A DNA stretch of 64,000 nt, taken from the NCBI GenBank assembly GCA_017979445.1, contig CM030711.1, positions 46,299,560-46,363,559 of the forward strand. Direction: 5' to 3'. The translations under genes and the position numbers were made by a program. Under the pieces are notes generated by a model. It was given only the letters and a program-made list of their open reading frames with translations. It had not been told where the DNA came from and made no database searches. Positions 46,047 through 58,058 of the stretch are shown here, in pieces. Within the stretch, counting starts at the first letter, position 1. Each line of letters opens with the position of its first letter. The DNA is from Akebia trifoliata. Taxonomy: Eukaryota > Streptophyta > Magnoliopsida > Ranunculales > Lardizabalaceae.

Positions 46047-49000
46047 TTGAACGGGACCGAGTAACAGGAATTTCTAGCTGCTCACGTGTTATGCACAACC
46101 ATTCACCAAGGAAAACCATTACTGCAAGACCAGTACCATTTACAACCCACCAAGTAATTGAAGATGGCCACCCACCATAAATAATGCATATAAAGAGATG
46201 GATGATGTAGATGGTGACTGAAAAATCTAAACACTTTTTAGCTCTCTCAATCAAACGAAACACAAAACCAGCCCTGCCCAAATAAGCAAATTGTGAATGT
46301 TAGCATGCAAGAGCTATTGTGCAGACTAGATTTTGGAACAATAGATAAATGAATTACCTAGTGAGAGAAACACACATCCTTACAGCATAAAGGAAAAAAT
46401 TACCAAGCAGTTATTGATTCCAAGTCCCTTACATCAGGGCAAACACTGGCCAAGGACACCACATGATTTTAAGAAGAAAAATCCACCTTAGCATTAATAC
46501 TTTATGAGAATATTTCTCCTAAGTATCAGTATTATGGGTGTCGAACTCAGCGAACTTTGAAAATTAGCATCCGTGGGATCGGTATTTTATTAAAAATTAT
46601 TAGAGTACAATAATTGCCTTTATATGAATTTTTTTTTTACAATTATGTCATGTGATGTGATATGCAGCTTATGATATCTATCATTTATCTAAGGACAATA
46701 AAGTACACATATTTAATGTCATATTACTGCAAATAAATTTCATTTATAAACAGCAAATCTCATAATCTGTAATAAATGCTAATCAATATCTTATAAGAAA
46801 GAAAATAAATCTGAAGTATTGCACACAAATCCATGGAGTGTTAGAAACCGAAACGTCTGGGTACTTCAGCATTTTAACTCCATGCAACACAAACTGTTTG
46901 TTTATAATCAGGAATCTCAACAAGTATCTGATGACACCACATTATACGTTTCTGATCAGGGAAGCTGAGAAAGCATCCCATGCCACCAGATGCATGCAAA
47001 CAAGTTAATTTCCAATACAATACTTACTATTTAGGTTTTTGGCTTACTTTCCTCATTAATGCGACGTATTTGACTTGCCTATCTGGATTTAAATATAAAA
47101 AAAATTAGAGTTGCATTCCTATTCCCTACACCATTGACTTTGATTAAGATTTATATTTTTTATTTAAATTCATCTCTCACAGGAACCACAGCGACCAATC
47201 TCGGCCCCACCTCACCACTGCCCCCATCACTGTCATTTAATGTTTATGCACAAGTGTATATTGCAATCATCCAAAGTCAACTCAAGTAATTGTTTTGTAC
47301 CATTATCTTAGAGAAAACACAGGTTTCTAAATGTTGAAAGAAAAAAAATACCAAAAAGCTTACAAATACTTGTTAAGTTTTAGAAAAGTCTGGCAAAATA
47401 ATCACATTTATATAGACTAAATTTTTCCCAAATCATGAAATCCCCCGTAGGAATCTCCTTTTGGATCCTTTGCAAAACCATATAGCGCATGAAATAACAA
47501 AGTTGGATGCATGCGTGCACCCACACACACACAGAAGGGATACAATTTTGAATTTAGGTCAAGCATGGTCCAACACAAAGGTAAATGGAGCCAACTCATA
47601 TTGCTTTTTTAAATCAGGAAGGCGTGCATAACATGCCCCATTAATGAGCGGTGTAATTAATAAAAAAAACCTTATTTTAAGTAAGCTAAAAATCTTTTAC
47701 TAAAAAGTAGGGGAGTCAATGGGTCAATTTCAAGGGGCTTATCGTTATGTCTAGAGCCAATTAATTAACGGATTGGGTCTAAAAATGAATCAAAGCTCTA
47801 TGGAATGGATCAAAACCAGAGTATTCAGATAACACGCCAGGTAGTGAATAGTGAATTTGTAGATGATGTTTCATATCATAGGCAATTAAAAGTCCTGCAG
47901 ATTTCTATTAATAATTGTGCAGAGAAATCCCCTTCAAACTAAAGGCTGAAACTCGTGTCAGAGTTTTATTAATAATAGTGCAACTTAGTTACAAATGCCA
48001 CATGCACCCTAGATCTTCAGAGCTTCCCTGGGTTTTTTTAACAACATAATTCAGTTATTTAATGAGAGGTCCGTCTTCTTTTGTTCAAAGTATAAATTTT
48101 GATCCTTTTAGGAAATTTTGTAGGTTTAGTTAAACCCAATTAGCAAGAATGGTACCATCATCATCAAAGCCTTATCTCAAAAATTTTGGGGTTGACTGAA
48201 CAAATAACGCTCCACCATTCAATTCTATCTAAGGTCATGCTTTTTCTTAATTCAATTGTATTCTAATGATCTGATCCACTCGCACTACCTCGATACACAA
48301 CCTTTTTAGTCTTCCTTTCCACTCTTTTAGAATATTCACCTTGCATATTCCTTCTAATGGACATTGTTATTGGTTTTCATTGAACATGAAAAAACCATCT
48401 TAATCGACTTTCTTTTAGTTGCGAATAATTTCAAAAGACACTAAAGAAATTGATTGGGAAAGGAAGGAACACAGCCGAATCTCAAAAATACTATGACCAA
48501 AATACTAACTGAATCAATGTCAAACTTCAAGTCTTTGAACCTTGATCTAAGCCAAAACCTGATCATATCCAATCCATTGACCATGAAGTGGTCAGCTCAA
48601 AGTCAATACAAATGGGTCTGTTTTTTTAATCTTATTTCATTCAGACATACAATATGCACATGATGAATTTGCATCTCCATGAAATAGTTCCCTTTAATGC
48701 TCAAAAAGAGGGTGGAGGGAGGCAACAGGTCTAAAATGCTAATTTGACAATTAGCTATAATAATACAACACAAAATATTGGAATAATGATCCTTCAATGT
48801 TTAATACAACAATGGCATGGTGTGATTGTTTCATTTGTGCAAGCGTATGTAACCGTGAATGCACGTAGACATGTACATAATCATCCACATAACGCATGCA
48901 TGCTTGTGGTCTACCTCTGTGAATTTATCTTGCACAAAATTAGTAGTTAAAAATGGAAAATAAGCACAAGAAAATCAAATTCTATGCATAGTTCAAATAC

Positions 49001-49349
49001 TTCGAGCTAAAAACTTGTGTAAGATTCGTAGAATAAAATGGAGTAGATTAAACATCAATGAAGTAATATGACCAATTGTCAACTAAACCCAGAAAATAAC
49101 AAAAAAAATGGAACGTAATTCTTACCCTGCTATTGCGCTGATTAGGAATGAAGCAATCACGCACCAACCAGTGACAGTAGAAGCAGTGAGAGTTGAGTAA
49201 TCAAAGAAATATATAAGGCTCATCCGAGATACCCGAGTGCCAACAAGAACCGATAATAATAATCCAACTGTAAGATAGTACAAACACTGGAGGCAAACAA
49301 TCTGTGAGACAATGAGCAAAGGATCCCATACCATCACCCCATAGAACAT
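46047..49349 (-). CDS. SYS1: Integral membrane protein SYS1 homologue (last codons not located)
   Basis: Exon 1 is 49349-49126 and exon 2 is 46273-46047, joined at GG|G in frame, giving 150 codons plus one base before a GTAAGC donor. The protein begins MFYGVMVWDPLLIVSQIVCL and has four hydrophobic segments typical of SYS1. It includes FFDYSTLTASTVTGWC and the highly conserved block ending CIIYGGWPSSITWWVVNGTG. It ends ...EIPVTRSRSS, where relatives finish within a few residues. SYS1 is a small Golgi membrane protein that recruits the ARL3/ARFRP1-type GTPase to the trans-Golgi. The start MFYG agrees with the family; an in-frame ATG nine codons upstream (49376) is less likely. The terminal exon would encode only a few residues and could not be placed. 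The 2.85 kb intron contains RTE debris. Confidence 0.9.
46274..49125 (-). other. SYS1: SYS1 intron with repeat debris
   Basis: The intron has a GTAAGA donor and a GGGCAG acceptor. It holds a reverse-oriented plant RTE/SINE-like tail at 48160-48440 and otherwise AT-rich sequence. No coding exon is supported. Confidence 0.7.
48160..48440 (-). mobile_element. RTE-type LINE 3' tail, reversed
   Basis: The stretch ATCATCATCAAAGCCTTATC followed by CTCAAAAATTTTGGGGTTGA is the reverse of the common plant RTE terminus (TTTGGGATAAGGCTTTGATGATGAT). It is followed by decayed coding sequence. Compare the forward terminus at 27580-27612. Confidence 0.65.
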
Positions 49350-50310
49350 GACTTTATGCCTCTCTGTGAACCTCAATCACCACTCCTTATTTCAGTTCTT
49401 CAATGTCAAGCTTCAAATTGTTTCCTCTTAAAAACTGGAATGACCCCAAAATTTTCCAATTTTTTTCTCGGTGAAATTTCTTTGAGCTTTTGACTAATTC
49501 CAATTCTTCAAATCCTAATCCCTCCCATTGTTACTTTTGAATCTTCTCCAAACTAAGGAACCACCGAATTCCCCTAATTCTCAGAAATATTCTTTGTGAG
49601 CTTTTCTTCTTCTTCTTTCGATTAATCGTCTAAAGTCCAACTTCAAAAAAACCCAATCTTCACAAGCTTATATCTGGATCAAAAAATTCATAAAATCCGC
49701 AATCAGTCTAAAATTTCGACAACTCGGAAGAATTATTAAAAAAAAAAAAGCTTCTCATATTTACAACCAAATCTGGAATCAGGATAGCCCCGTTAACATA
49801 GATTACCGATAGAGTCTCCACATCATTGAATCGAACCTCAATTGCGAATTTAGATGAAACAAAACTCTTAATTCTTCAAATCGATCTCTATAAATTGGAC
49901 CAGATTCCGGAAATTAAGTCCATTAATTTCTTGATTCAATCCCTCCAAGCTTCAGATCCAAGTATTCAATTAGGGTTTTTTCCCCTATTTGATAGTAGAC
50001 ATAGAAGAAGACTGGTAGAAACTAACCGCAAATGTTTGTAGGTGAAACTATCCTCCAAGAACAAATTGCCCTTAATGAAACTGGTGGCTTCGTTTCCTGT
50101 CTCTCGTCCGACTTGTTTCAAACCGATGCCTCTGGTTCTGGTTCAGAAGATTCGCTACACCATGTGAGAACCAATTTTGATCAACCACCACTTTGAAATT
50201 GCCACGTGTCTAGCTATTTGGGTCCACATGAGCAACAAATGTCTATTGAGTGAAAACTGTCCAATCAGCGATATATAGCCATTGGATCATAAGAATTTGA
50301 ACCCCCCACC

Positions 50311-50556
50311 AATTAATAAGAGCAACCTACGTTATAATCGAATTATTTTGTCTTATATGAGTTGGAAATTTTGAAATGAGCTGATTTTTTATGAGGATGA
50401 TGTTCGTCAAAATTTATTTTAATGGGGTTAGAAGTTTTGGAATGGGCTGATTTTTTTGTAAAGATGATATCCTCACCATAAATTAGTTCATTTCGAAACT
50501 TTTAATTCATATAAGACAAAATAATTTGACTATAGTGTGGATTGTCCTTATTAATT
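50311..50556. mobile_element. MITE of the GGAATGAGCTGATTTTT family (about 246 bp)
   Basis: Terminal inverted repeats AATTAATAAGAGCAACCTAC (left) and the complement of CTTATTAATT (right) enclose AAATGAGCTGATTTTTTATG and its inverted partner. It shares the internal hairpin core with 11494-11872, 11889-12253 and 51082-51467, but the ends differ. It lies upstream of SYS1. Confidence 0.7.
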
Positions 50557-50819
50557 GAAGTGCTTTTATGATTACCCTTTGAAAAATGGCATTTTTTGAT
50601 TTGTGGTACTATGAACTTTTGTTTCATCTTGGTTTTAAAAGTGTATGAGATGCAAAACTAGGGATATAAATTCTTATGCCTTTTTATTTTTATTTTTAGG
50701 ATAAATTACTCTTTCACCCCTTATGGTTTGGTGTTATTTCATGTTGATCCCCTATTGTTTCGACAATCACACTTACCTCCGCTTTAGTTTTCTAACGAGT
50801 TCAATTACCCCCTTCTGTC

Positions 50820-51879
50820 TAGGGATGTCAATGGGTATCCATTTAACTGAATCGAAATCGAAACCTGAATCAAAAAGCCCGATTTACATTTCCTTTTTAT
50901 TGGAACTGATTAGAGTCGGGTCTAAAATAGAACTAAACTGATAAGAATCAAAATTATTGGGTTTTATCCAATGGGTACTCACGGGTACTTGGAATCGGTT
51001 TATTTTATCATTTTTTTTTATATTATAGATGATTTAAGATATTTTTTATTTAAAAAAAAAAATTTATATATATATATATATGTTGGGTTACGTTCCTAAG
51101 ACTCATATTGAGACTCACATTGCGACACACCGTTTTGTCTTATATGGGCAAAAATGTTTGGAATGAGCTGATTTTTTGTGAGGATGATCTCTGTGATGAG
51201 GGGATCATCCTGGCAAAAAATCATCCCATTCCAAAACTTCTAACCCCATCAAAATTGATTTACAAAAATTGGACGGTCTATAATTTTTCAACAAAAATTG
51301 GACGGTCTAGAAGTTTCATAATGAGCTGATTTTTGGCAAGGATGATCTCCTCACCATAGAGATCATCCTCACAAAAAATCAGCCCATTCCAAATATTTTT
51401 GCCCATATAAGACAAAACGGTGTGTCGCAATGTGAGTCCCAAAATGAGTCTTAGGAACGCTGTTCATATATGTTACATAGAATTCTTCAATTTTTCATAT
51501 AAATTATTGAGTGGATCTTAAAATGAGGTTATTTTAAAATTTTATTACTTTCAACTAAGATAAATTTTTATTTTTTAAACAAAAAAATCATTAATTTGTA
51601 TCTTTAATGTAACAAATTATAATTGAATTCATAATTTTTTTAATAATATGTTAAATTTTTAAAAGAAAAAAAAATATTTATAATGATTTAAAATATTTAT
51701 TTTCTCATTTGATTATTGAGAATCGAAACCAATGGGTACCTTTGATTTTTGGTTGTTTTAATTCCATCAATTTTGGACCTAAACCCGAAACCGATAAGAA
51801 CCAAAATCGAACTAAATATAATGGTTATGGTTCTAAGTTCCTTAGAAAACGAATCAGAGCCACCCCATTGACACCCCTA
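50820..51879. mobile_element. Non-autonomous hAT-like element hosting a nested MITE (1.06 kb)
   Basis: The ends are TAGGGATGTCAATGG and CCATTGACACCCCTA. The 8-bp flanks CTTCTGTC (50812-50819) and CTTTTGTC (51880-51887) match at 7 of 8 bases. Subterminal words such as GAATCGAAATCG are inverted at the far end (CCAAAATCGAACTA). A (TA)n tract and a 386-bp MITE are inserted in the middle. No transposase is present. Confidence 0.8.
51082..51467. mobile_element. MITE nested in the hAT-like element (hairpin family)
   Basis: The outer arms share GTTCCTAAGACTCAT / ATGAGTCTTAGGAAC and ACACACCGTTTTGTC / GACAAAACGGTGTGTC. Two GGAATGAGCTGATTTTTTG-type palindromes lie inside. It is flanked by TA repeats on both sides, as in the pair at 11494-12253. 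Confidence 0.8.
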
Positions 51880-52375
51880 CTTTTGTCTACTTGTTGTTAG
51901 CTAAACAATAATAAAAAATGAATTTATTTTTTATTAAGACCAATTTATCCTCTATAAAATATTTTATCTTTTTTTATAAACAAAAATATCCTTATGAAAA
52001 ATTGGAGTTACTTGTGAATGCTTACATGAGTACATTTTTTTTTTTTATGTATAATTCTAAAATTTCATTTTTTTTATAAAAAATAAATAAAATGATAGAG
52101 TAAAAGAGTAAAATAATAACTGGACTTTAATACCATTTGTGAAATGAGAGGTAAGTGCAATTGTCAAAATATTAGGGGTCAAAGTGGAATTATGCCAACA
52201 GGGGTTAACGTGTAATTTACACTTTTTTTACTCTTCAAACTATATTGGGTTTATGTATTGAATAATGCCGAAGTGACCTAAAGATTGGACCTCACAACGG
52301 ACACCTTGACATGAAAGTGTATGAGAACCACAAATGATTCCTTGAGATATGAGTAAAAAAATATATATTGTTCCT

Positions 52376-54000
52376 GTAAACACCCTAATTTGAACAAGCC
52401 TTACTCTAAAAGGGTTAAAAAGATGTATTTATTAAAAAAATCGTCAATGGGCTTAAGGACCAAAAATTTCAAAATTCGCTTATTTTTGTTCAAATCAAAA
52501 GTCTATGGACTTCTAATAACCAAATGGTTCACCGTAAGACTAATTCATCATCTAAATCGTATCACTTTCTCAACCCCCTCATATTCTCGAACCCTTACCC
52601 CTCTAACCTTGAATCGTCTATCAAGTCTTGGGCCCATTTCTAAGCCCACGTAGAGTTCATCAATCCTCAATCACCCTAAATCCCACGTTAAGACAAACCT
52701 AACCTTAACCCCAACCCTAAACATAAATCCATTCCAATGAAATTTCTAACCTAAGTCGTAACCCAATCCTAAGCCCAACATACAAAAAAGGCTAATCTTA
52801 AATCAAACTATATCAAAGCTTAAAATCATATCCATATCCATAAGATTAACCAATCAACACCAAAAATCCATGATCATAAAAAATGACACATGTCACCCTC
52901 CACAATCAACCTCTTAAAAGAAATCATTCTCATTACCCCATCATTATTTTCACATCATACCACATGTCACCACCTAACCTAATCACATTATTATCAAAAT
53001 ACTCTACAAGTCATCTCTATACCCTCACACATTTTCTTCTTAATTAATTCCCATTTTTACCACGCGTCACCATATTCTTCACCCTCCAAAAATCAAAATT
53101 CCCACCCTCCTTATGTAATCATTTTTCTAACCAACACCCACAATCTTTAATCTCACATAACACTCCACTCATATGGGTTTAAAGATCCAATCCATTTTGA
53201 TAAAAAAAAAAAATAATTCATTTACACAACTTTCCATATATACTCATCCCCTAACCTTAAATTCTATACACCTCATTCACAAGTTTCAAGTCATTCCCAT
53301 CAATTTCATACTTTCACCTCATTATACCCTTAAAAGTCACCTCAAAATCCTATAAAACCTCTCCTCTCTCACAAATCACCAAGGCTTGAACCTCTTATTT
53401 CAAGTTTCAACCTTTCAAAACTCTAAAACTCCACTCATAGCTCTATTAATCTCTATACTCCTTTTATCTCACTCTTAAAAAAAAAAAAAAATCTAACATA
53501 AACATTTGGATCAAAGACTCAAAAAGAATAAAGAATAAAAAATAAAAAAAACTTAAAGTTCCAAGGTAGGTGTAGGAAAATAAGTCCATCTCTTTTTCCC
53601 TTTTATCTCAATCTTCTATTTTTTCTTTCACCTTTGTTTTTTGTTTTAGAGTTTCACCTCCCTTAAAATGTAAGTCTTTGTAATTTTAATGAGGTGACCC
53701 CAATGATCTAGGCCTTAAACAAAATCCCTTAATGATCGAGGGTACAAGTTTTTTTTTTCATAATTTTCTCTTTTTTATATTTAAAAAATGAAAAATGATC
53801 AATGCATAGGTTACCACCCATGATGGACGGAATATGATGTCTAACACCTTCCTTATTTCTTAAAATGAACCCTCTTATTTGGATCATAGGTAGACTAGTG
53901 CCAAATCCGTACGAGAGTCACTACAAACAAAAATAAGTTTTCAAAACTATATTTCGAATGCCCATTCACACCTTATTAAAAAAAAAAAAAAGACGATAAT
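52376..54000 (+). mobile_element. Probable Ty3/Tat-type LTR (plus orientation)
   Basis: It begins TGTAAACACCCTAATTTGAA, a typical start of Tat/Ogre-like LTRs, and contains GATGTCTAACACCTTCC at about 53839. It has the C-rich, AT-rich composition of such LTRs and no coding sequence. It is the mirror orientation of the block ending at 11241. The right boundary is not defined. Confidence 0.45.
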
Positions 54001-54750
54001 GACTTCAAATCCAAATAGAAATTAGATTTTCAACAAAAAATCCATGTCTATAGTTCTTGTCCACTTTCACGTTAAGATGTGCAATATGAGGTCCAATCTT
54101 AAGGTCACTCCAACATGACTCTTAAATATTATTTAAATACTTAGATTATCATCTTGATATCATTCATGCACAAAAAAGTATGAAATTTTCATTTATAACC
54201 ATGTCCTTGGGTGGAAATGTAACTGATTTACATGTCAGTGACCTTGTAAGAGTGCAATGTTAATAAAGTCTTTTAGTGTTCCCATTGAAATATAACATGG
54301 AGTATCTCTCCACTTGGGGATAATAACACTTGAGTCTACATCCTTTGAGACTCTAATTCCAACAATACATTCATTATGAAATTTATGTTTTATGTTTATA
54401 GTTAAGCGTAAAAACATAATTTGCTTGAACAAATAGTGTGATGATGTACTAACTATCAAAGAGTCTTTCATGCCAAAGTTGGGTGTAAAAACAAATGAAG
54501 AATCTCTTAAATCAAAAGTCAAAAGTCAAAGAATATCTAAAAACAAATGCATTTAGAACTATTGATCATCTCATTAATAAAGGGAATGTCTGCCATCATG
54601 ACCCATGACCCATAGTGCGTATCCCATCTTACCTTTTTTGTCTTAACGTAATAATGCGTCCATCCCATCACGAGGAGATAGAAAGGACATGTGTATAAAT
54701 CAAATTAACTTCACAATTTACTCTATATAATCACATTTTTTATTTTTTTT
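54000..54750. other. Unassigned AT-rich stretch
   Basis: I see no gene or clear repeat boundary. The open frame at 54522-54235 (minus) has no recognisable features. Confidence 0.5.
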
Positions 54751-54751
54751 A

Positions 54752-55673
54752 TTGGGTCGTGTTGATGTGTGCTCTAAGGGCATACTAAAAAGTGCAATAA
54801 CTACACTTAAGGGTATGTTTGATTGCATGGAAAGTCACTTTCCATGCAATTTGAAATCCATGAAGAATTAGTTGTGAAAAATAGGTAGGGTTGGAAATCA
54901 AATTGCATTGTTTGATTTTACTTGGATAAAATCATGAAAAAATATGAGAATAAAGAAGAAGAGGAGAAGGAGAAGAAGATGAGAGGAGGGGGAGAGGAAG
55001 AAGAAGATAACGAGGAAGAGGGAGGGGGGAGGATGTGGTGACGGTGGCGAAAACGGCGACGGAGGTAAGTGAGGAAGATGGGGGGAGAACGTGGTGGTGG
55101 TGGTGGTGGCGGAAGAGGTGAGGGATGGAGAAAAAGGAAAAGAAGAAAAAGAAGAAAAGAGAGAAAAAGAAGGTGGTCGGAGACGGAGCCGACGACGACG
55201 GCAATGACGATGGTAACGACGACGACGACGAGGTTAGTGTAATGATGGTGGTGGTAGGGAAGAATTGAGGATAAAAATATAGGTGTATTTTATTTTTCCA
55301 CCCATATGGGTGGGAAAGTGAAATCCATGATTTAGTGGATTTTTTGAGTGGGGTGGAAAATAAATTCCATTTCCATGTGCAATCAAACACTTGAAAAATG
55401 TCTGGGTGGGAAAAATAAAATCCATGATTTAGTGGACTTCTTGAATGGGGTGGAAAATGAATTTTTATTTTCATGTGCAATCAAACACTTGAAAAATGTC
55501 ATTTTCCATGAAAATTGATTTTCCACCCTATTTTCCATGTGCAATCAAACATACCCTTAGAAAATTGGATTTTGCATTGAAAATACCTTAAATTTTGTTA
55601 TCAAAATACCCTCATATGCTTATCCTCAAGGTGTATTTATTGCACTCTAAGGACACACATTAATAAAACCCAA
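54752..55673. mobile_element. MITE of TIR family B split by a Tourist-like insertion
   Basis: The outer ends TTGGGTCGTGTTGATGTGTG and the complement of CACACATTAATAAAACCCAA form inverted repeats, each continuing into 'AGTGCAATAA-TACACTT'. Between them, after TACAC and before GAAAATTGG, sits the 54810-55556 element. Removing that element restores the family B structure seen at 17940 and 42207. Confidence 0.75.
54810..55556. mobile_element. PIF/Harbinger (Tourist-like) non-autonomous element
   Basis: Termini GGGTATGTTTGATTGCATGG and the complement of CATGTGCAATCAAACATACCC are of Tourist type. The 3-bp target duplication TTA (54807-54809 and 55557-55559) fits PIF/Harbinger. The interior has a purine-rich GAAGAAG/GACGACG stretch (54950-55240) that makes long spurious minus frames. 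Near the right end a block of about 115 bp ending CAATCAAACACTTGAAAAATG is directly duplicated (about 55270-55390 and 55400-55500). Confidence 0.75.
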
Positions 55674-55682
55674 TTTTTTTTA

Positions 55683-55800
55683 CTAAGCAAATGAGTTAGT
55701 GGTTAATAATTAGATGGTGAACATACTTTGAGTTAAAGTTGTGGTATGGACAAGTATAGATTTTAACCAATTAGGCAAGTTGGCAACTTTTCTCAATGGC
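55683..55800 (-). mobile_element. tRNA-derived SINE fragment (second copy of the 32195 family)
   Basis: On the minus strand CTTGCCTAATTGGTTAAAAT corresponds to CTTGCCGAGTTGGTTAAAGC at 32195-32330. The order of A-box and B-box regions and the left tail GTTAGTGGTTAATAATTAG are shared. Confidence 0.6.
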
Positions 55801-55939
55801 TGCAAGTGAATTAATGTTTGGCTCAATATCATCTTTGTGGTCTAAGCTCTACATATTTCATTTATTGTGTGTCAAGAAATAAATTAAATAAATTAAAAAA
55901 AAAGCATTTGTTAATATTTTGGATGTATTAATGATTTTT

Positions 55940-57080
55940 AGAGTTTTCTTAACACGTGTCCCAAGGGCATAGAAAAAACTTTGAAGCGGGCAATTTGTTT
56001 CAAACTTTTGAAGGAACCTTCTACATTGGATTACACGTGACATCTTTAAGAAGATATTTCAAATTTTGATAGATATGCTGGGACGTGAAATAAATTTAAA
56101 ATGACACGTGTCTTGTAACGAGAGGGTTCCTTCAAAATTTGAATAGGGCTGGCCCCGTTTCAAAGTTGTCCAAGGATACATCTTAAGCTGCATTAAATAC
56201 ATTTTAAAAATTGAATGGAAAATGCTGGAATGACATATGGTATTTATTGCAATTCTCACAAGTCTGACGTGGGATGTGAATATAACCATGAATGTATTTT
56301 CTCGTGATACGAGTAAAAATCATTTATGGTCATGTATATATGTCCACGTCCCTGTGTCACCCCAGCACGACTCAAATTGAATTACTTATAAAAAATGCCT
56401 TTAAAAAAGAAAGAAAAAAAAAAAAGAAAACCTCTTTGATGCTTATTTTTGAAGGTGTATTTAATGCAGTTTAAGGTATGTCCTTAGGAAACATGTTAAC
56501 AAAACCATGATTTTATATTCTTGTTTCTCCTTACACGTATAAAAATAACGAATAACGTAACACAAAATCCCAATCTTTCACACGTGTCCTAAGTTACGTG
56601 TTTAATCCCGGCCACTAAATTTCAACTAGGGTGGTGGAGTTACTTGGCGTATAATAGTTTTTAACTCTAAATTATGACTCGTGTTAATCTGATTCGCCAC
56701 GTGTCACGTTCAATCAATTCTTTCGAGGTGACAAGTTTGAAATAGAACTGTATGCCTCGGGATGCATATTTTTCTGGGAAGAGCAACGTTGTATTCAAGA
56801 CGTACAGATCTACGATTCCCGAACTTATCGTGTCAGCAGAGTTGATTGAGTCTGGCAGATGGGATAGATAGATTATCACGACTCTTAGATTATCTTAGAA
56901 TGATTTTGATTAAGATAAGATGCATTATTGCTTTAAATCATAATTAAAAAACTCACAATCATTTCGAGTGGGCCCAAAGCACAAGTCCTTTACTTGGGAA
57001 AGGAATTAAAGGTTATAATATCTAATCTTCCGTCACACTGAAAGTACCCAAACCATATGGATTATTCCACGTGTCGCTTA
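55940..57080 (+). promoter_or_regulatory. Cluster of ACGTG (ABRE/G-box-like) motifs upstream of the RZFP34-like gene
   Basis: Seven ACGTG cores occur in about 1.1 kb: ACACGTGTC at 55952, ACACGTGA at 56032, ACACGTGTC at 56104, ACACGTGTC at 56579, TACGTGT at 56595, CCACGTGTC at 56698 and CCACGTGTC at 57067. Several read (A/C)CACGTGTC, the preferred bZIP/ABF target. They lie about 1.3-2.5 kb before the probable transcription start of the downstream gene. Part of the cluster lies in transposon-like sequence. Confidence 0.5.
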
Positions 57081-57185
57081 TTCACTAACATTATTTTGTC
57101 CATTTGCAAGAAATCCAATGCACCGAAGATTTACTATCTCAATCAATGTTCAACGCTGTCAGGTTCAATAGATAGTAGGGCGGGT

Positions 57186-58058
57186 TAGATACACCCTCTT
57201 TTTTGCTGGATACACCCCCACTTAAACGTTAAATGTCAATACGTAATTACATAAATACCCTTTTAAATTTTATTGGAGAAACTCACCTAATACTCAAGGA
57301 ACAAAGACAATTTTTTTTCTCCTGTCTATTCGAAACATATCAAACCCTAATAAAATATTCTTATAAAAAAATCCTATTAAAGTTCAACCAAATCAAATCA
57401 AAAAATTTTCTTCAATAATTCATCAAAAAATTGTATTTTAATCTATTGATGAGGATATTATTTATTAAAATCTGATTTTTAATATCATTATTTGATATAA
57501 TTAAATATTTCGAAAGATGGAAGAAGTTTTAATTATTTATTTTTATCATCTTTTATTTTTGAATTTTTTTTAATTATTTTGCAAATGATCCAAGTTAAAA
57601 ATCGATTTTATCTTTATCGTTTGTAGTTTTTTTTTCTTCAAAATTTTCAGTACGTTCAGTAAGTTGATATTGAATTAATCAACATTATTTCGATAGGTAC
57701 ATGCCAAATCCATGTTTTCATAATATGAGATCCCTATGTAAAGAATTTTTTTAATGTACTCACCGTATAATAATATATATTTTTAATACGTTTCTATTGA
57801 ATTTATCATTTTTGATCAATAGTAACCTACCAATCAGTTCCTTTCAAGGGATACCACGTAAAAAATGTTTGGTAGGTTATTATTGAACTTTTTTTGGAAA
57901 TATTCAATATGTATTTATCGAAAATTATTGAAACATTCAATAGATTATTATTAAGTTTTAAAATAAATTGTTTTACGGCACTAGCCGACAAATTTTTGTT
58001 GCGTACACCGACAAGTATGATGGGTGTACATAAAAAAAATATGGGTGTATATAGCATG
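57186..58058. mobile_element. Possible non-autonomous DNA element ending in ATACACCC repeats
   Basis: The left end has GATACACCCTCTTTTTTGCT and GGATACACCCCC. The right end has GGGTGTACATAAAAAAAATA and TGGGTGTATATAG, roughly the inverse. The interior is very AT-rich. I see no clear target duplication, so this is tentative. Confidence 0.4.

Noticed and set aside
54932..55480. Long minus-strand open frame rich in Ser, Phe, Pro and His
   Set aside because: It is the shadow of a purine-rich low-complexity stretch inside the Tourist-like element, with no family features or splice logic.
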